In this document: piece after piece, positions 29,901 to 44,044 of the stretch
Layout of the letters: every line of letters starts with the position of its first letter
How positions within the stretch are numbered: position 1 is the first letter of the stretch
Assembly: GCA_034766995.1 (NCBI GenBank)
Contig: CM068314.1
Coordinates: forward strand, 25,110,608-25,174,607
DNA length: 64,000 nt
Origin: Acanthacorydalis orientalis
Lineage: Eukaryota > Arthropoda > Insecta > Megaloptera > Corydalidae
Direction of reading: 5' to 3'
The notes under the pieces: generated by a model
What the model saw: only the letters and a program-made list of their open reading frames with translations
The model's database searches: none
What the model was told of the DNA's origin: nothing
Made by a program: the position numbers and the translations under genes

Positions 29901-32778
29901 ATCCTCTTGATATTGAATCACAACAGTTAGTTTTGGATATTGGTCCTGGAGGACGTATAATTCTTGCACGAAAACAACCTGGACAACGATCACAATTATG
30001 GCGTATGAGTAGCTCTGGACAATTACAACATGAAGGATCTAGTCCACCACGATTTCCCAATTATCCACAGTCTGATAAAATACTTGTTTTGGATATTGAA
30101 GGACCTGCACCTCAACCAACTGCATATACTAGCTTAATGCTTAGACGATCAGACCCTAGAAGAAGATCTACACAAACATGGAGATTTACAGATGATGGAC
30201 GATTATGTTGTGCACACAATAATATGTGTGTCCAAGCGAGCGATGGATTTTTTGGAATACATGCAGGTATAATTTTACATTCAAATATATTTAAAAATAT
30301 ATACTATTGAAATGTAAGTAAATTGAACTCGCATATTTATTTTGGTTATGTATAAAACTAATTTAATTACAGGAAATTCTGATAATAGTATAGGATATTG
30401 GTCAGAATGTATGTATTTATTTTTAAAATAATATTGAAATACTTTAATAGTGTTTACTTCTAATACAATATTTAATAATTAATTTTAAGTTACTTATTTA
30501 AAAGTTAATAATTAGAAAAAGGTATTGAAAATAAATTATAAACAGTTAATATATAAAATCACTAACAATTAACCATTGGCAATTATTAATTGATTGATGT
30601 TGTTGTTTTATTATGTTGTTTTATTAATAAAATAATAATTGATACAAAAAAAAGATATTTTATAATAAATATTTCAAAAAAGGATTTTATAAGATCGTAT
30701 CATATATTTAACTAAAATATTTTTATTTTACATAGTACTTTATATTTACAATTATAACTTTGTATTATAATACAGAGTACTTAATTATTGTGAGTATTGT
30801 TGTTGAGTACTTATTGAATATTGTTGTTGACTACTTAAGTTATTGTTTTCAATTTCAAGTTGTTTATACCTGATATAAAATTAACATCATTGATGTTACT
30901 TTTTTTTATATAATTCTATAATAATTGTTATGTTTAGAGTATTTTTTAGCCATCTACATATAAAAGTAGATATATACATAATTAAATCTTACATATTTAT
31001 TTGTATAAAATGATAAAATATTATAGTTAATAAAATATTTGTTTATTTTTGATACAGAACTTTTTATTTTAAGGGAATACTGCAGTATTGGGAATGATTC
31101 AGCCATCTTTAAGTTATCGATTCACTGAAAATGGAATTCCTGTTGAACAAGCTGTTGGAAGACAAAAAATGAGACCAGGTTCAGGTTTTTTGAAATTAGA
31201 AATTACCACAGACGGTCCAACAAGAGTACTTAAAATTTATGATATCAAAGAAAAAGTAAGTTTTTTTTAATATAATTTATGTATTGACTTTTATTATCTT
31301 AAAAAATATTATTTATTGTATTTATAAATTTTGTTATGTACTTAAATACGAGAATGTAAACAATATAAAATGTAATTAATATAATAATTTTATGTCAAGA
31401 ATCATATTTAGTTTAATATATGTAAATTCTTTGGTTTATAGCTCATTAAATATTATTTTTCATGTTTTAAAAAGTACATCTGATATCTTACAAATATGTT
31501 TCTTACGCTAGTAATCCATGTAATTTAAATATCAGTAATAATTGTAAACAGTAGAAACTTTGTAGCGTTTGTATGCAACATCAGAAGAGCGTGATTGGGG
31601 AAATATTGCTATTACTCAACGTCCCAATCTTCTCCCAGAACGTGGATTTGTAACTAAAGATAGTCGAGAAATACAAATAACTATTCATTTAGCAGGTGGT
31701 GTTGGATTGAGTTTGATATCTCGTCGACCACCTGAAGAACTGGTATTTGCTCTTTTTAAAGGAATTATTTTGGAAACTATTCAAACATCAATATCGAAAA
31801 CGCTAGATGTTAGTGTAGAAGATATTCAATGTGATAATCAGGTAATGAAATACTAATTTTTTTTAAATATGCAAAAGTACATCATATATTGTTATAAAAA
31901 TTATTATGATTTTTCTCAAAGGTTTTCTTTTAATTTTATTAGTTATTAGATAATACAATTAATAAGTCCTGAGTCCTGAGTATTATCAATATGAAATTTA
32001 GTTAATTTTATAAATAATTTTTATAGTACTAGATGTTGTCTAATGTAACTTATATAAAATAGAGTATAGTAATCGTAAACTCATAGAAAATTATTAAAAA
32101 GTATAATAATAAAAAAAAATTACTAATTATTATTTTAGTTATTAGAAGCACCAAGTCAAATATTATTGCATGTTACAAAACCCACAAGAAATGATGAAGA
32201 TAAACATATGAAACATTTATTACCAGCTTTACAAATAACAACTGAATTACAGATAAGTCCTAATGAAAATGCAGTTATTTTTAAAGTAAGATGTATCTAT
32301 ATATATATATATATATATATATTATTAATAGTATATATACATATAGATTAGTAAAAATATTCTTTTTGTTTAGCATTTAATGATAACATTAAAACCACTA
32401 GCTATCTATTTAGAAGAACAACTTATGTTAAAACTTTTTGAATTCGCTGGATATAATAAAACTGAACAAGAACATCTTGATGTTGATGAAAATGATTTTG
32501 AAACACAACGAATTTTAACAGAAGTAACAGGAACACATGCAAAGAGATATTATTTTGGAATTATAAAATTAGTTCCTAGTCAGGTTTGTACTTTGTTGTG
32601 TACAATAATTGAAATGTGTATTTTCTTTATTATTTTACTAGAATAATACATAAAAACATTAAAGTAGAAAAATCAAATATTATATTTTAAGAAATTATGT
32701 ATTTGTGATATTTAAGCAAAAATAATTAACACAATCTTATATATATATATATATATACACACACACATAAATTTGCAC

Positions 32779-32825
<47 letters not shown>

Positions 32826-34221
32826 AGATTCGATTAAGTATGCTCACAGCTAGTAAGCTTCCAAAACATTTACATGCAATTAAACGAAAATTAGGTTTAA
32901 CATTAATTAAGTTTGAGGACGCAGCTGTTGATTTAGAACCATTTGTAAAACAACATCCATTTGAAACAAGTCAGTTTCTAATACAGTCTATTTTAAAACA
33001 TTTTAAAGAGGTAACAAAATTATATACCTAAGTGTTGTGAATATTATTTTATTAATTTTTCCCTATTTATTTTCAGGAGCTTAAATGGCAAGCAGCAATA
33101 ATTCTTGGTTCTGTCGATTTTCTTGGAAATCCTTTAGGTTTTGTAAATGATGTTTCAGAAGGTGTAAGTGGTCTTATTTATGAAGGTTCAGTTGGCGCCT
33201 TAGTAAAAAATGTGACTCATGGTATTTCAAATTCAGCTGCCAAAGTTACAGGTAAAAATTATAAAACAGATTTTTATAAATAATATTATTAAACGATTGA
33301 AACTGAATTGTATATGTACATGCGCATGTGCATGTGTGTATTTATGTATATATATATATATATACATACACACATATATACATACATACACACATACACA
33401 TAAAAAATATATTTATTTATTTCATAATAATAGAATCTCTATCGGATGGTTTGGGAAAAGTCACTATGGATGATGCACATCAAGAAATGAGATTACGAAT
33501 TCGGCAAATTCATTCAGGTAGTAGTGGAGATCATCTTGTAGCTGGTATTAAAGGTCTTGGTTTTGGTTTGCTCGGTGGAGCAACAGGAATATTTAAACAA
33601 ATTTATGAAGGTGCTTCTAATGAAGGTGTACAAGGGCTTTTTTCTGGTTTTGGAAAAGGTTTAGTTGGTATTGTGACAAAACCAGTTGTAGGTGTTTTAG
33701 ATCTTGCTTCTGAAACTGCACGAGCAGTTCGTGATTCAAGTCGAAGGTAATAAGCTTTAGTGTAGTTTTTATAAAATTCTTAGATTTTTTGTCAACATAT
33801 AAACATTATGGTTTTTCTAAAATCGTTATATTTAATAAATGAAAAATATTATGTAAAAAAAATATTTTTATTTCAGTCGAGCAACACCTTTTCGTTATAG
33901 ACCCCCCCGTTGTGTAATAGGACCTGGTAGCTTGTTGCCATTATACTCAAAAGCTCAAGCAATAGGACAGCAACACTTGTACACACTTAATCGTAGAAAT
34001 TATTCTGAAATTCTTGTTATATATGAATCTCTCAGAGGTTCTCCTGAAGACTTACGTATAATTGTTTCTAGTGAGCATGTTAGAATTGTTACAAGTGCTG
34101 GTGGAAGTAATGTACTTGCAGTTGTTATTGAAGCTCATTTAAGGTATTTATTGAGTGTGTGTGCGTGTGTTTATATATAATATATAAATGCGTACATGCA
34201 TGTGTATGTATGTTTGTATGC

Positions 34222-34255
<34 letters not shown>

Positions 34256-35200
34256 ATATGTGTTTGTGTGTATATATATATATATATATATATCATTAAA
34301 TATGAAATGTCCGATTTCAAATCAAAATATGCGCTTTAGTCAAAGTATGTGCTTAAATTATCAACACAGTTTTATCATCTTTAAGATAGCTTGTTTATAC
34401 TAGCAGCGAAGAAGCCTGAGGAGTTAGTGGTGATGAAATCACGAAAGGATTGTTGAAAATTGAATATTTTTCCTTATAAGAAGTGATCCAAACCTTGGAA
34501 GAAGTGGTAGTCAGTTGGTACAGGGTCTGGTGAATATAGTGAATGACCGAGAGTTTCCATATCCATCTCCTGTAGTTTGAGCAGTGTTGTTTCTGTGACA
34601 TGTGGTCAAGCATTGTCTTGCAAGAGGATTGACCAATCTTGGCTATTTAATTGCAAGCGTTCTAATCATTTCATCCATTTTGTTGCAGTAGACATTCGCT
34701 GTAATTGATTAACTGGCTTTCATGAAACTATAATGGATAATACCAGCGCTGGACCACCAAACAGACACTATTAGTTTTTTTTAATGAATATTCAGTTTTA
34801 GACTGTGTTTCAGTGCTTTATCTTTATCCAACCATTGTGCTGAATGCTTGTAATTATCAAAAAGATTCCATTTTTCATCACATGTAACAATAAGGTGTGG
34901 AAATGGTTCTCCTTCATATTATGACAGCAAAGAAAGGCAAGCTTCTAAACAATTTCTCTTCTGACGTTTTTTAGTTCATGTAAAACCCATTTATCCAGCT
35001 TCTTTACTTTTTCGATTTGTTGGAATATTTGTTTCACAAAAACTTCCCTAAAAATTAATCAAATATTAAACACGAGCCAAAATGTGCATTTGAAAGAATG
35101 AAGATTTATACCTTCTCAATAAAAAAATAAGAAATGTCAGAGATGGCAACTGTCAAACCTAGTACTTAAGGAAATCGGACATTTCATACTTAATAACCTA

Positions 35201-35232
<32 letters not shown>

Positions 35233-35260
35233 GTATGTATATGTATATATATATATGTAT

Positions 35261-35308
<48 letters not shown>

Positions 35309-35675
35309 ATATATATATATGTATATATATATATATGTATGTATATATATATATATATATATACATACATACATACATACATACATACATACACACATAT
35401 ATGTATATATATTTAATTTGAAAATATTAATTGACATCTATTGTCACTAATACTACATCAAGTCATATAATGTAAAGTACAATATTTATTAAAAGTGCTT
35501 TATTTATAATATTGTAGTTTTTATTAGAGTAATAAAAAATATAATTTAAATTTAATCATTAAATTAATAATTTTCAGAATAATTTTTATATATACTTATT
35601 TTAAATACTATACTTTAACTCTTGTGTTATATGTGTGTGTGTTTGTGTGCATGCACGCACGTGTGTATGTGTGTA

Positions 35676-35722
<47 letters not shown>

Positions 35723-36017
35723 TAATTAATTACAGTTACCCAATTTTTTTTAATATAATTTTTACAGTGATTTGATATATTGCACACCAGTTACAACAAA
35801 TGAAGCTGGAATTTCATTATATTATATTGAATTAGCTGTTCGCATTAGTGGTACTAGTGTTGCAGGAGTAGCTTATATTGAACCAGTAAGAAGACCACGA
35901 ATTCGATGTGATTCTGAATCATTAGCACGATGGGTATCACAGCAAGTTAGTTATGCTAAAAATATGTACGAAGAAAGATTGTATACACTTTTTATGGATA
36001 TAAATAATGAGGACTGA
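504..36017 (+). CDS. Vps13D: VPS13D, bridge-like lipid transfer protein (54 coding exons, ~4,262 aa)
   Basis: Family role: VPS13D moves phospholipids between ER and mitochondria/peroxisomes and supports mitochondrial clearance. Seen: chorein start [26 protein letters not shown], ricin-B-like and ATG2_C/PH-like regions in family order. The UBA and lectin separate it from VPS13A/B/C. Exons: 504-600, 1610-1800, 2227-2409, 2481-2732, 2910-3083, 3356-3700, 5322-5641, 5710-6021, 6404-6572, 6744-6942, 7106-7865, 9366-9523, 9715-9900, 10031-10342, 10779-11033, 11375-11543, 12068-12283, 12493-12723, 13026-13245, 13475-13748, 14111-14247, 14305-14658, 14917-15082, 15186-15474, 16174-16351, 16640-16832, 16962-17213, 17900-18075, 19433-19737, 20104-20389, 20780-20950, 21270-21402, 21684-21871, 22259-22542, 23835-24238, 24357-24499, 24790-24943, 25004-25220, 25422-25623, 25924-26103, 26412-26852, 28071-28249, 28309-28453, 28992-29197, 29887-30266, 31074-31255, 31566-31841, 32139-32285, 32374-32583, 32828-33010, 33077-33251, 33434-33746, 33877-34143, 35768-36017. 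Phase agrees at every junction; no frameshift or stop. ATG at 501 is an equal start choice, adding one Met. Confidence 0.95.
3870..3928. repeat. (TA)n microsatellite, VPS13D intron 6
   Basis: About 58 bp of TA next to the left side of the mariner relic. Confidence 0.95.
3990..5130 (+). mobile_element. Decayed mariner transposon in VPS13D intron 6
   Basis: Reading the three plus frames together gives mariner transposase pieces in order: [20 protein letters not shown] (N-terminal helix block), [23 protein letters not shown] (second helix-turn-helix), [13 protein letters not shown] and [18 protein letters not shown] around the first catalytic aspartate region (the D of TGDETW reads N here). Many stops and frameshifts separate them, so the copy is dead. 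Inverted repeats were not found with confidence. It accounts for most of the 1,621-nt intron. Confidence 0.75.
8153..8205. repeat. (TA)n microsatellite, VPS13D intron 11 left
   Basis: About 52 bp of pure TA just left of the mariner relic; a second tract at about 9077-9126 lies just right of it. Confidence 0.95.
8215..9010 (+). mobile_element. Decayed mariner transposon in VPS13D intron 11
   Basis: Plus-strand frames give [18 protein letters not shown] (the TxDEKWILYdN block with first catalytic Asp), [20 protein letters not shown] (the WWDxxGxxxYELL block) and [13 protein letters not shown] (remnant of LqqDNARPH; the second Asp is changed to Asn). Stops interrupt it. It belongs to a different mariner type from the intron 6 copy. 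The element ends are unclear because both flanks are (TA)n tracts. Confidence 0.75.
9077..9235. repeat. (TA)n with GTAT/CATA satellite, VPS13D intron 11 right
   Basis: Pure TA to 9126, then GTATGTATGTATGTTTATATAC and CATACATACA variants, then TA again to 9231. Confidence 0.93.
10380..10680. repeat. GT/CA and (TA)n satellite, VPS13D intron 14
   Basis: GT-rich tract, CA-rich tract and a 42-bp TA run (10556-10597), followed by CATACATA repeats. The opposing GT and CA blocks could pair as a hairpin. Confidence 0.9.
14740..14817. repeat. (GTAT)n/(TA)n microsatellite, VPS13D intron 22
   Basis: A GTATGTATGTA lead-in and two TA runs, separated by a single GTATA slip, fill about 78 bp. Confidence 0.95.
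15541..15690. repeat. (GT)n/(TA)n microsatellite, VPS13D intron 24
   Basis: Nine GT dinucleotides, then about 120 bp of TA with a few GTATAT breaks. A second GT/TA tract lies at 16001-16068 in the same intron. Confidence 0.95.
16001..16085. repeat. (GT)n/(TA)n microsatellite, VPS13D intron 24 right
   Basis: GT run followed by about 46 bp of TA, then CATACATACATG. Confidence 0.93.
18076..19432 (+). other. VPS13D intron 28, no gene seen
   Basis: The 1,357-nt intron has no coding or RNA feature that I can support. Its last 165 bp are an interrupted (TA)n tract (about 19270-19420) that reaches to within 12 nt of the exon 29 acceptor. Confidence 0.7.
19270..19420. repeat. Interrupted (TA)n, VPS13D intron 28
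   Basis: About 150 bp of TA with AATATT and CATATA breaks, ending just before the exon 29 acceptor. Confidence 0.95.
19876..19925 (-). repeat. Dispersed repeat end, copy 1 (VPS13D intron 29)
   Basis: The complement contains TTTTAAGGCACTTCAATAGC then CTAAGGTCATTAGCGGC. The same layout (TTTAAGG..CA..CAA..CTAAGGTCATTA.CGCC) recurs on the plus strand at 37584-37620. Twelve bases, CTAAGGTCATTA, are identical. It is the end of a dispersed element, possibly a SINE or MITE; the class is not known. Confidence 0.6.
21684..21871 (+). other. Vps13D: VPS13D exon 33: UBA domain
   Basis: Residues about 2555-2617. The start [20 protein letters not shown] followed by [14 protein letters not shown] is a typical three-helix UBA with the (M/L)GF loop and a C-terminal LDDAALWL helix. 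In VPS13 proteins a UBA is diagnostic for the D paralogue, where it binds ubiquitin chains and is linked to mitochondrial clearance. The position (~2555 of 4262) fits the human arrangement (around 2630 of ~4390). Confidence 0.92.
22650..22725. other. GC-rich island in VPS13D intron 34
   Basis: About 75 bp of C/T-rich, GC-rich DNA (CCAGGGGGAACCACCTCCTG and following) sits inside a 1.3-kb AT-rich intron (22543-23834). No frame reads as a known protein. It may be a fragment of an inserted element. The rest of the intron shows nothing recognisable. Confidence 0.3.
26916..26962. repeat. (TA)n microsatellite, VPS13D intron 41
   Basis: About 46 bp of pure TA, upstream of the two TTAA-flanked elements in the same intron. 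Confidence 0.95.
27264..27776. mobile_element. TTAA-flanked MITE-like element A in VPS13D intron 41
   Basis: TTAA at 27264-27267 and 27773-27776 flank about 505 bp. Inside each end is a nearly palindromic 19-mer, GCAGTAAACTCAGTTGACT at 27283-27301 and its complement (18 of 19) at 27742-27760. A TTAA target with subterminal inverted repeats suggests a piggyBac-type non-autonomous element. There is no transposase. The exact ends are inferred, since TTAA is common in this DNA. Confidence 0.5.
27879..28041. mobile_element. TTAA-flanked MITE-like element B in VPS13D intron 41
   Basis: TTAA at 27879-27882 and 28038-28041 flank 155 bp. The terminal inverted repeats are CCTCTTTGGTA and, complemented, CCTCTTTGATA (10 of 11). 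Inner copies TTTAGTCGACAG and TTTAGTTGACTG are related, and GTTGACTGTGT is shared with the left end of element A. GC content is clearly above the intron around it. It fits a short piggyBac-type MITE and ends 29 bp before exon 42. Confidence 0.65.
29887..30266 (+). other. Vps13D: VPS13D exon 45: ricin-B-like lectin segment
   Basis: Residues about 3469-3596. Two QxW-type signatures, QLWRM and QTWRF, lie about 60 residues apart, each after a hydrophobic strand ([15 protein letters not shown] and [11 protein letters not shown]). This is the beta-trefoil ricin-B-like insertion found in VPS13D but not in VPS13A/C. Sugar-binding residues cannot be assigned from sequence alone, so lectin activity is not claimed. 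Confidence 0.8.
30373..30408 (+). other. Vps13D: Candidate 36-nt cassette microexon in VPS13D
   Basis: Between exons 45 and 46 a 36-nt stretch is bounded by TTAATTACAG and GTATGT. It is open in the needed phase (1 in, 1 out) and would insert 12 residues ([12 protein letters not shown], followed by W from the junction codon) just after the ricin-B-like segment. Skipping it also keeps frame, so it could be optional. No homologous insert was recalled; this is a splice-site and phase argument only. Confidence 0.4.
32738..32823. repeat. (TA)n abutting the exon 50 acceptor of VPS13D
   Basis: TA run, short CA block, then about 42 bp of pure TA that ends 4 nt before the acceptor TTTTAG|A. The normal polypyrimidine tract position is occupied by the repeat. 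Confidence 0.95.
34290..35203 (-). mobile_element. Mariner transposon in VPS13D intron 53, with inverted repeats
   Basis: A perfect 18-bp inverted repeat, TATGAAATGTCCGATTTC at 34301-34318 and its complement at 35171-35188, bounds about 0.9 kb. Transposase remnants are on the minus strand: [31 protein letters not shown] (the VTCDEKWI block) near 34870, and [20 protein letters not shown] near 34500-34560 with the third catalytic Asp. The frame changes repeatedly and the N-terminal DNA-binding part is largely missing, so it is a non-autonomous, deleted copy. (TA)n lies at both ends, fitting TA target choice. Confidence 0.85.
35201..35410. repeat. Compound (TA)/(GTAT)/(CATA) array, VPS13D intron 53
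   Basis: About 200 bp of TA with GTATATAT breaks, ending in eight CATA units. It begins at the right edge of the mariner copy. Confidence 0.95.
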
Positions 36018-36100
36018 AAGTAATTAAAAATAAGTTGTATAAAAAGTTATGTATATTGCCATATCAGGATATGTATTCTTGTTTAAACTTTAACAACATT

Positions 36101-36106
36101 AATAAA
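36101..36106 (+). terminator. Vps13D: Poly(A) signal of VPS13D
   Basis: AATAAA lies 84 nt after the VPS13D stop codon; further AATAAA copies follow within 50 nt. It is the likely 3' end signal, though such hexamers are common by chance in this AT-rich DNA. Confidence 0.5.
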
Positions 36107-37583
36107 AATGTTAGAAAAATATTTTTCATTCCATATGATAAAATAATAAAATGGAGAATAATATAATAAATTTTTTAAAGATACCAATATTCATATATCA
36201 AATTTAAATACAATTCAATATTTATATATTGTAAAATCAAAACAATTTACTTCAAGATTTTTAACCATAGGTATTGAATTATAAAATGTAATTTGCAATA
36301 GTAGGCAAATTGAATTCTTTCGATTTTAAATAAAATTTAATTTTTATATCGTTTTATATAAAAACAAGAAACTTGTATACATTTAAACATGAACATGTTT
36401 GTATACATGTGTCCATTCAAAGATACATACCATATATATTTGTGTATATTATGTAGGAATGTGTATAAATGTGTGTGTGTGTGTGCGTGTATGTGTAATT
36501 TTGAGTTATTTGACATTAAAATGTTACTTTCATAAGAAAAATGTAAATGAAGTTTAATCTCATAAGACGTAGTAAAAAATATGTCTATTTTTACACTATA
36601 TGTATTTGTGAATGTAAATATGTATACAGTAAAAATATAATTAAACAATAATGTAAAATGAATAAAAAAATAATAAAACAATACTGCTAATTAGTAATTA
36701 TATCATATATAAACCAAAGATATAAGTTGCTTAAGATAGATTAAATAAGAATGACAAAACAAATACCAGCATATTTGAATAGTGTTGATGTTGGTTTTAA
36801 TTTTTTGTATATATGTATTTAGGCACATATGTATGTGTGTGTGCATATGTGTGTGTTTGTTTTCATGTGTGTATGTATGCGTATATGGACGTGAGTGTGT
36901 GTGTTTGTGTGCGTACGCACATACGTATTTATGTATATATGTATATGTTCGTATGTGTGCACGTTTGTGTGTATACATGTTTGTATGTACGTATATGAGT
37001 ACATACAAATGTGTAAGTATAGAAAAATATTTTTAATATAATTATTTTAGTTACATATAAAAAATACAAAATATACTGATGAAATTTCAGTTATTTCAAA
37101 ATTACCTGAGGGTATTGTAGCTAGTTGAAGTACAGTTCTTGTATTGTGGTTAAATTCATTTTCATACATTACTTTTATGCTATGCATCTTTTTTGACATT
37201 GAGTGAATAAATCTACTAGGAAAAATCTGAATGTAACGAAAAACAATATGGAAATATCACAATATATGCAATATTAAAAGAATACCAGAAATAGTACACA
37301 CTACGAGAAGTAGTATGAAACAGAAGGTATGTATCATAGATAAAGCCTGTATGTATGATCACTAGTCTAGTTGATAGTAGTACCAAGTATTACTATCAAT
37401 GTCATATTCAAAAAATATTTAAATACTTTATAGTCTCAAGTTTATACCAGCTATTTCAGTTGTTATAAGTCTATTGTATCTATATTATAAGACATTGAAA
37501 TGCAATGTGATTAAATGAATAAAGTGTTTTAATTTCGAAAAGAATTATGTTTTATTTAATTCTATAGTTAATGTTATTTAGTG

Positions 37584-38361
37584 TTTAAGGGTGCATTGGC
37601 AACTAAGGTCATTAACGCCCATCCATAAATAAGTTAACCAGATGAAAGATGATTGCATAACTATCTGAATATCAAGTAGTCTCTTCTTTTTTCATCTCAC
37701 AAACCACAAAAAAAATCCTAATCAAAAATGTTGATTAAATGTTTGATGATAATTCTTGAATATCATCAACTTAATTAAATTGATTAAATCTTTGATGAAT
37801 ATTACTTTTGCACATATGGCACTTTTTTGTTCATTAATGATCTCTTAGATCATTAACTTTTAATTGGATAAATTGCAATTGTATTGATTTGAACCCATTG
37901 AAGAGTACTCTTAAAAAATATACCACTAATAGATAAAAAATATTTTTTTTTCAGCTTAGCAGAATAGAAATAATGACATATTTCACATAAACATCACAGC
38001 ATTTTTATATTATAAGAAGAGTATATTGCTAATCATATAAGTAAAACTAAGACTAAACTTTATAATAAATAAGGATTGTAATTCAATATTGAAAGTAGCT
38101 CATTTTGTACTAATAAGACCAGATTATTGCGGTATTGAGAAACAAGGAATCTATACTTGAAAAAGTTATATCAAACAAATTGAAAAAAATGTAATATTTT
38201 TTGTCGAAAAAAGTATTTCAGGTTGTACAATTTAAGGTAAATAATTAAGCATAATTATTAAAGAACTTAAATGGGAAATTTTAAAAGAAGAAATAAACCC
38301 AAAACTTTGTTTTGCATTCCTACATGTTACAACTACCACCTCCTTCAGTGCACCCTTTTAA
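37584..38361 (+). repeat. Dispersed repeat copy 2 with inverted ends
   Basis: It starts TTTAAGGGTGCATTGGCAAC then CTAAGGTCATTAACGCCC, matching the shorter copy at 19876-19925. At 38347-38361 the complement AAGGGTGCACTG repeats its first 12 bases (11 of 12), so about 775 bp may be one element with terminal inverted repeats. No coding potential is visible inside. The right end is less certain than the left. Confidence 0.45.
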
Positions 38362-39254
38362 AACAAGAAATTGAAACACCTGTCACTGAATTATGTAGAT
38401 GTTCAAAGCTAGAGCACTCATAATCATAAGTTACAGCTCATGATTTTATTATATTTACATTTTAAATAATATATTAAGTTTAATTTTAGTTATTATGTAA
38501 TACTAAATTGTAAATTGTGCTTTTTTATTATCTATCCTGTCTGATTTGTTCTAATTTAGATGAAATTTCTCTGATATGGCCTAATTTTACTAATACCATC
38601 CAATTTACATCAACCTTTTTTTTACTTTCTTTGGGCCTAATAAAATTGGATCAGATTTTTAAATCGATTTTTTGCTGTAATTTTTTGAAATTATATATAA
38701 ATTAAATAATATTGTACATAATAATAAGTTTATTTTTATCCTCTATTATGATTGACATTTGTATTGTATTAGAACTTTTCATGCCATTAAAGAATTTTTT
38801 TATCAATTCATATATTTAATTAAATGGATTATTAAAAATATAAAAATGTATCTTTTTGATATTTATATATGTATGTCATTAAAATATGTTTCAAAATATA
38901 AATCATATATTTCTTGAAATAAAAATTTATATTATAAAACAAAAATTGATTTAAACTGTAATTAATAACTAAATGAATGTTTTGGTTCTCTATCAAAAAG
39001 AGTATTAAAAATACAATTTTATTTTAAATTATTTGAATTAAATGTAAATTTGTTAATATGTAACGTAATGACATTTTTATAAGACAATTCACGTAAATAA
39101 ATATTGCATTGATATTTTTTCACATACTTATACATATTATTGATTTGATAATAATTAATAACATGTTTTTTCAATCAATAAATACAGATCTAGTTTTATT
39201 TAATAATATCTCATAATGAAAAATTAATCTTTTTATTCAATATTCTAAAATGTG

Positions 39255-39420
<166 letters not shown>

Positions 39421-39856
39421 CGGGGGAGAGGTGATTAGATTTAGGCTTCTATATGAAAGTATTAAAAAAAATCGTATGTTAAAATACTAATACAAATATC
39501 TTATTTTTTATTTAGTATTTTAATTCAATTGTACTTTAGTATTGAATTGAACTAAAATACTAAATATAAAATGACAAGATTTTTTTAATTTTTGTTATTT
39601 TTTTAATACTTTCCTGTGGAACCCTAAATTGAATCACTAATGCATATATATACATGTGTGTGTCTGTATGTGGATAGATTTTAAAATAATGAATAGTAAA
39701 TATATAGTTTTTTGATATCACCGCTGATGTTAGCACCATCTAAGAAAAGTGATTGTATTTATTTCTATTGGTTAGGAACTTAACTAAAAAAAATCTAGTA
39801 AATGAATGTTTCGGTTGAAGATATTTTGATAATTCATAAAAAAAAATACATAAATT

Positions 39857-44032
<4,176 letters not shown>

Positions 44033-44038
44033 TTTATT

Positions 44039-44044
44039 AATAAA
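44039..44044 (+). terminator. Poly(A) signal of the TPRG1L-type gene
   Basis: AATAAA begins 7 nt after the TAA stop. If used, the 3'UTR would be very short; a later signal may be used instead. Confidence 0.4.

Larger units (their letters stand above)
32374..36017 (+). other. Vps13D: VPS13D exons 49-54: ATG2_C / PH-like C-terminus and stop
   Basis: Residues about 3798-4262. It includes a [20 protein letters not shown] segment, the glycine-rich [17 protein letters not shown] and [20 protein letters not shown] amphipathic helices typical of the ATG2_C region, then a PH-like fold starting [15 protein letters not shown]. In the family this end sits on the acceptor organelle. The stop TGA is at 36015-36017. 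Intron 53 (34144-35767) has a mariner insertion. Confidence 0.88.

Noticed and set aside
35213..35450. Overlapping short frames beside the mariner in VPS13D intron 53
   Set aside because: Low-complexity TA/GTAT/CATA translation on both strands.
36782..37036. Cys/Val-rich frame as a secreted cysteine peptide
   Set aside because: The cysteines come from a degenerate GTGTGT/GTATGT repeat; there is no signal peptide followed by a stable mature region.
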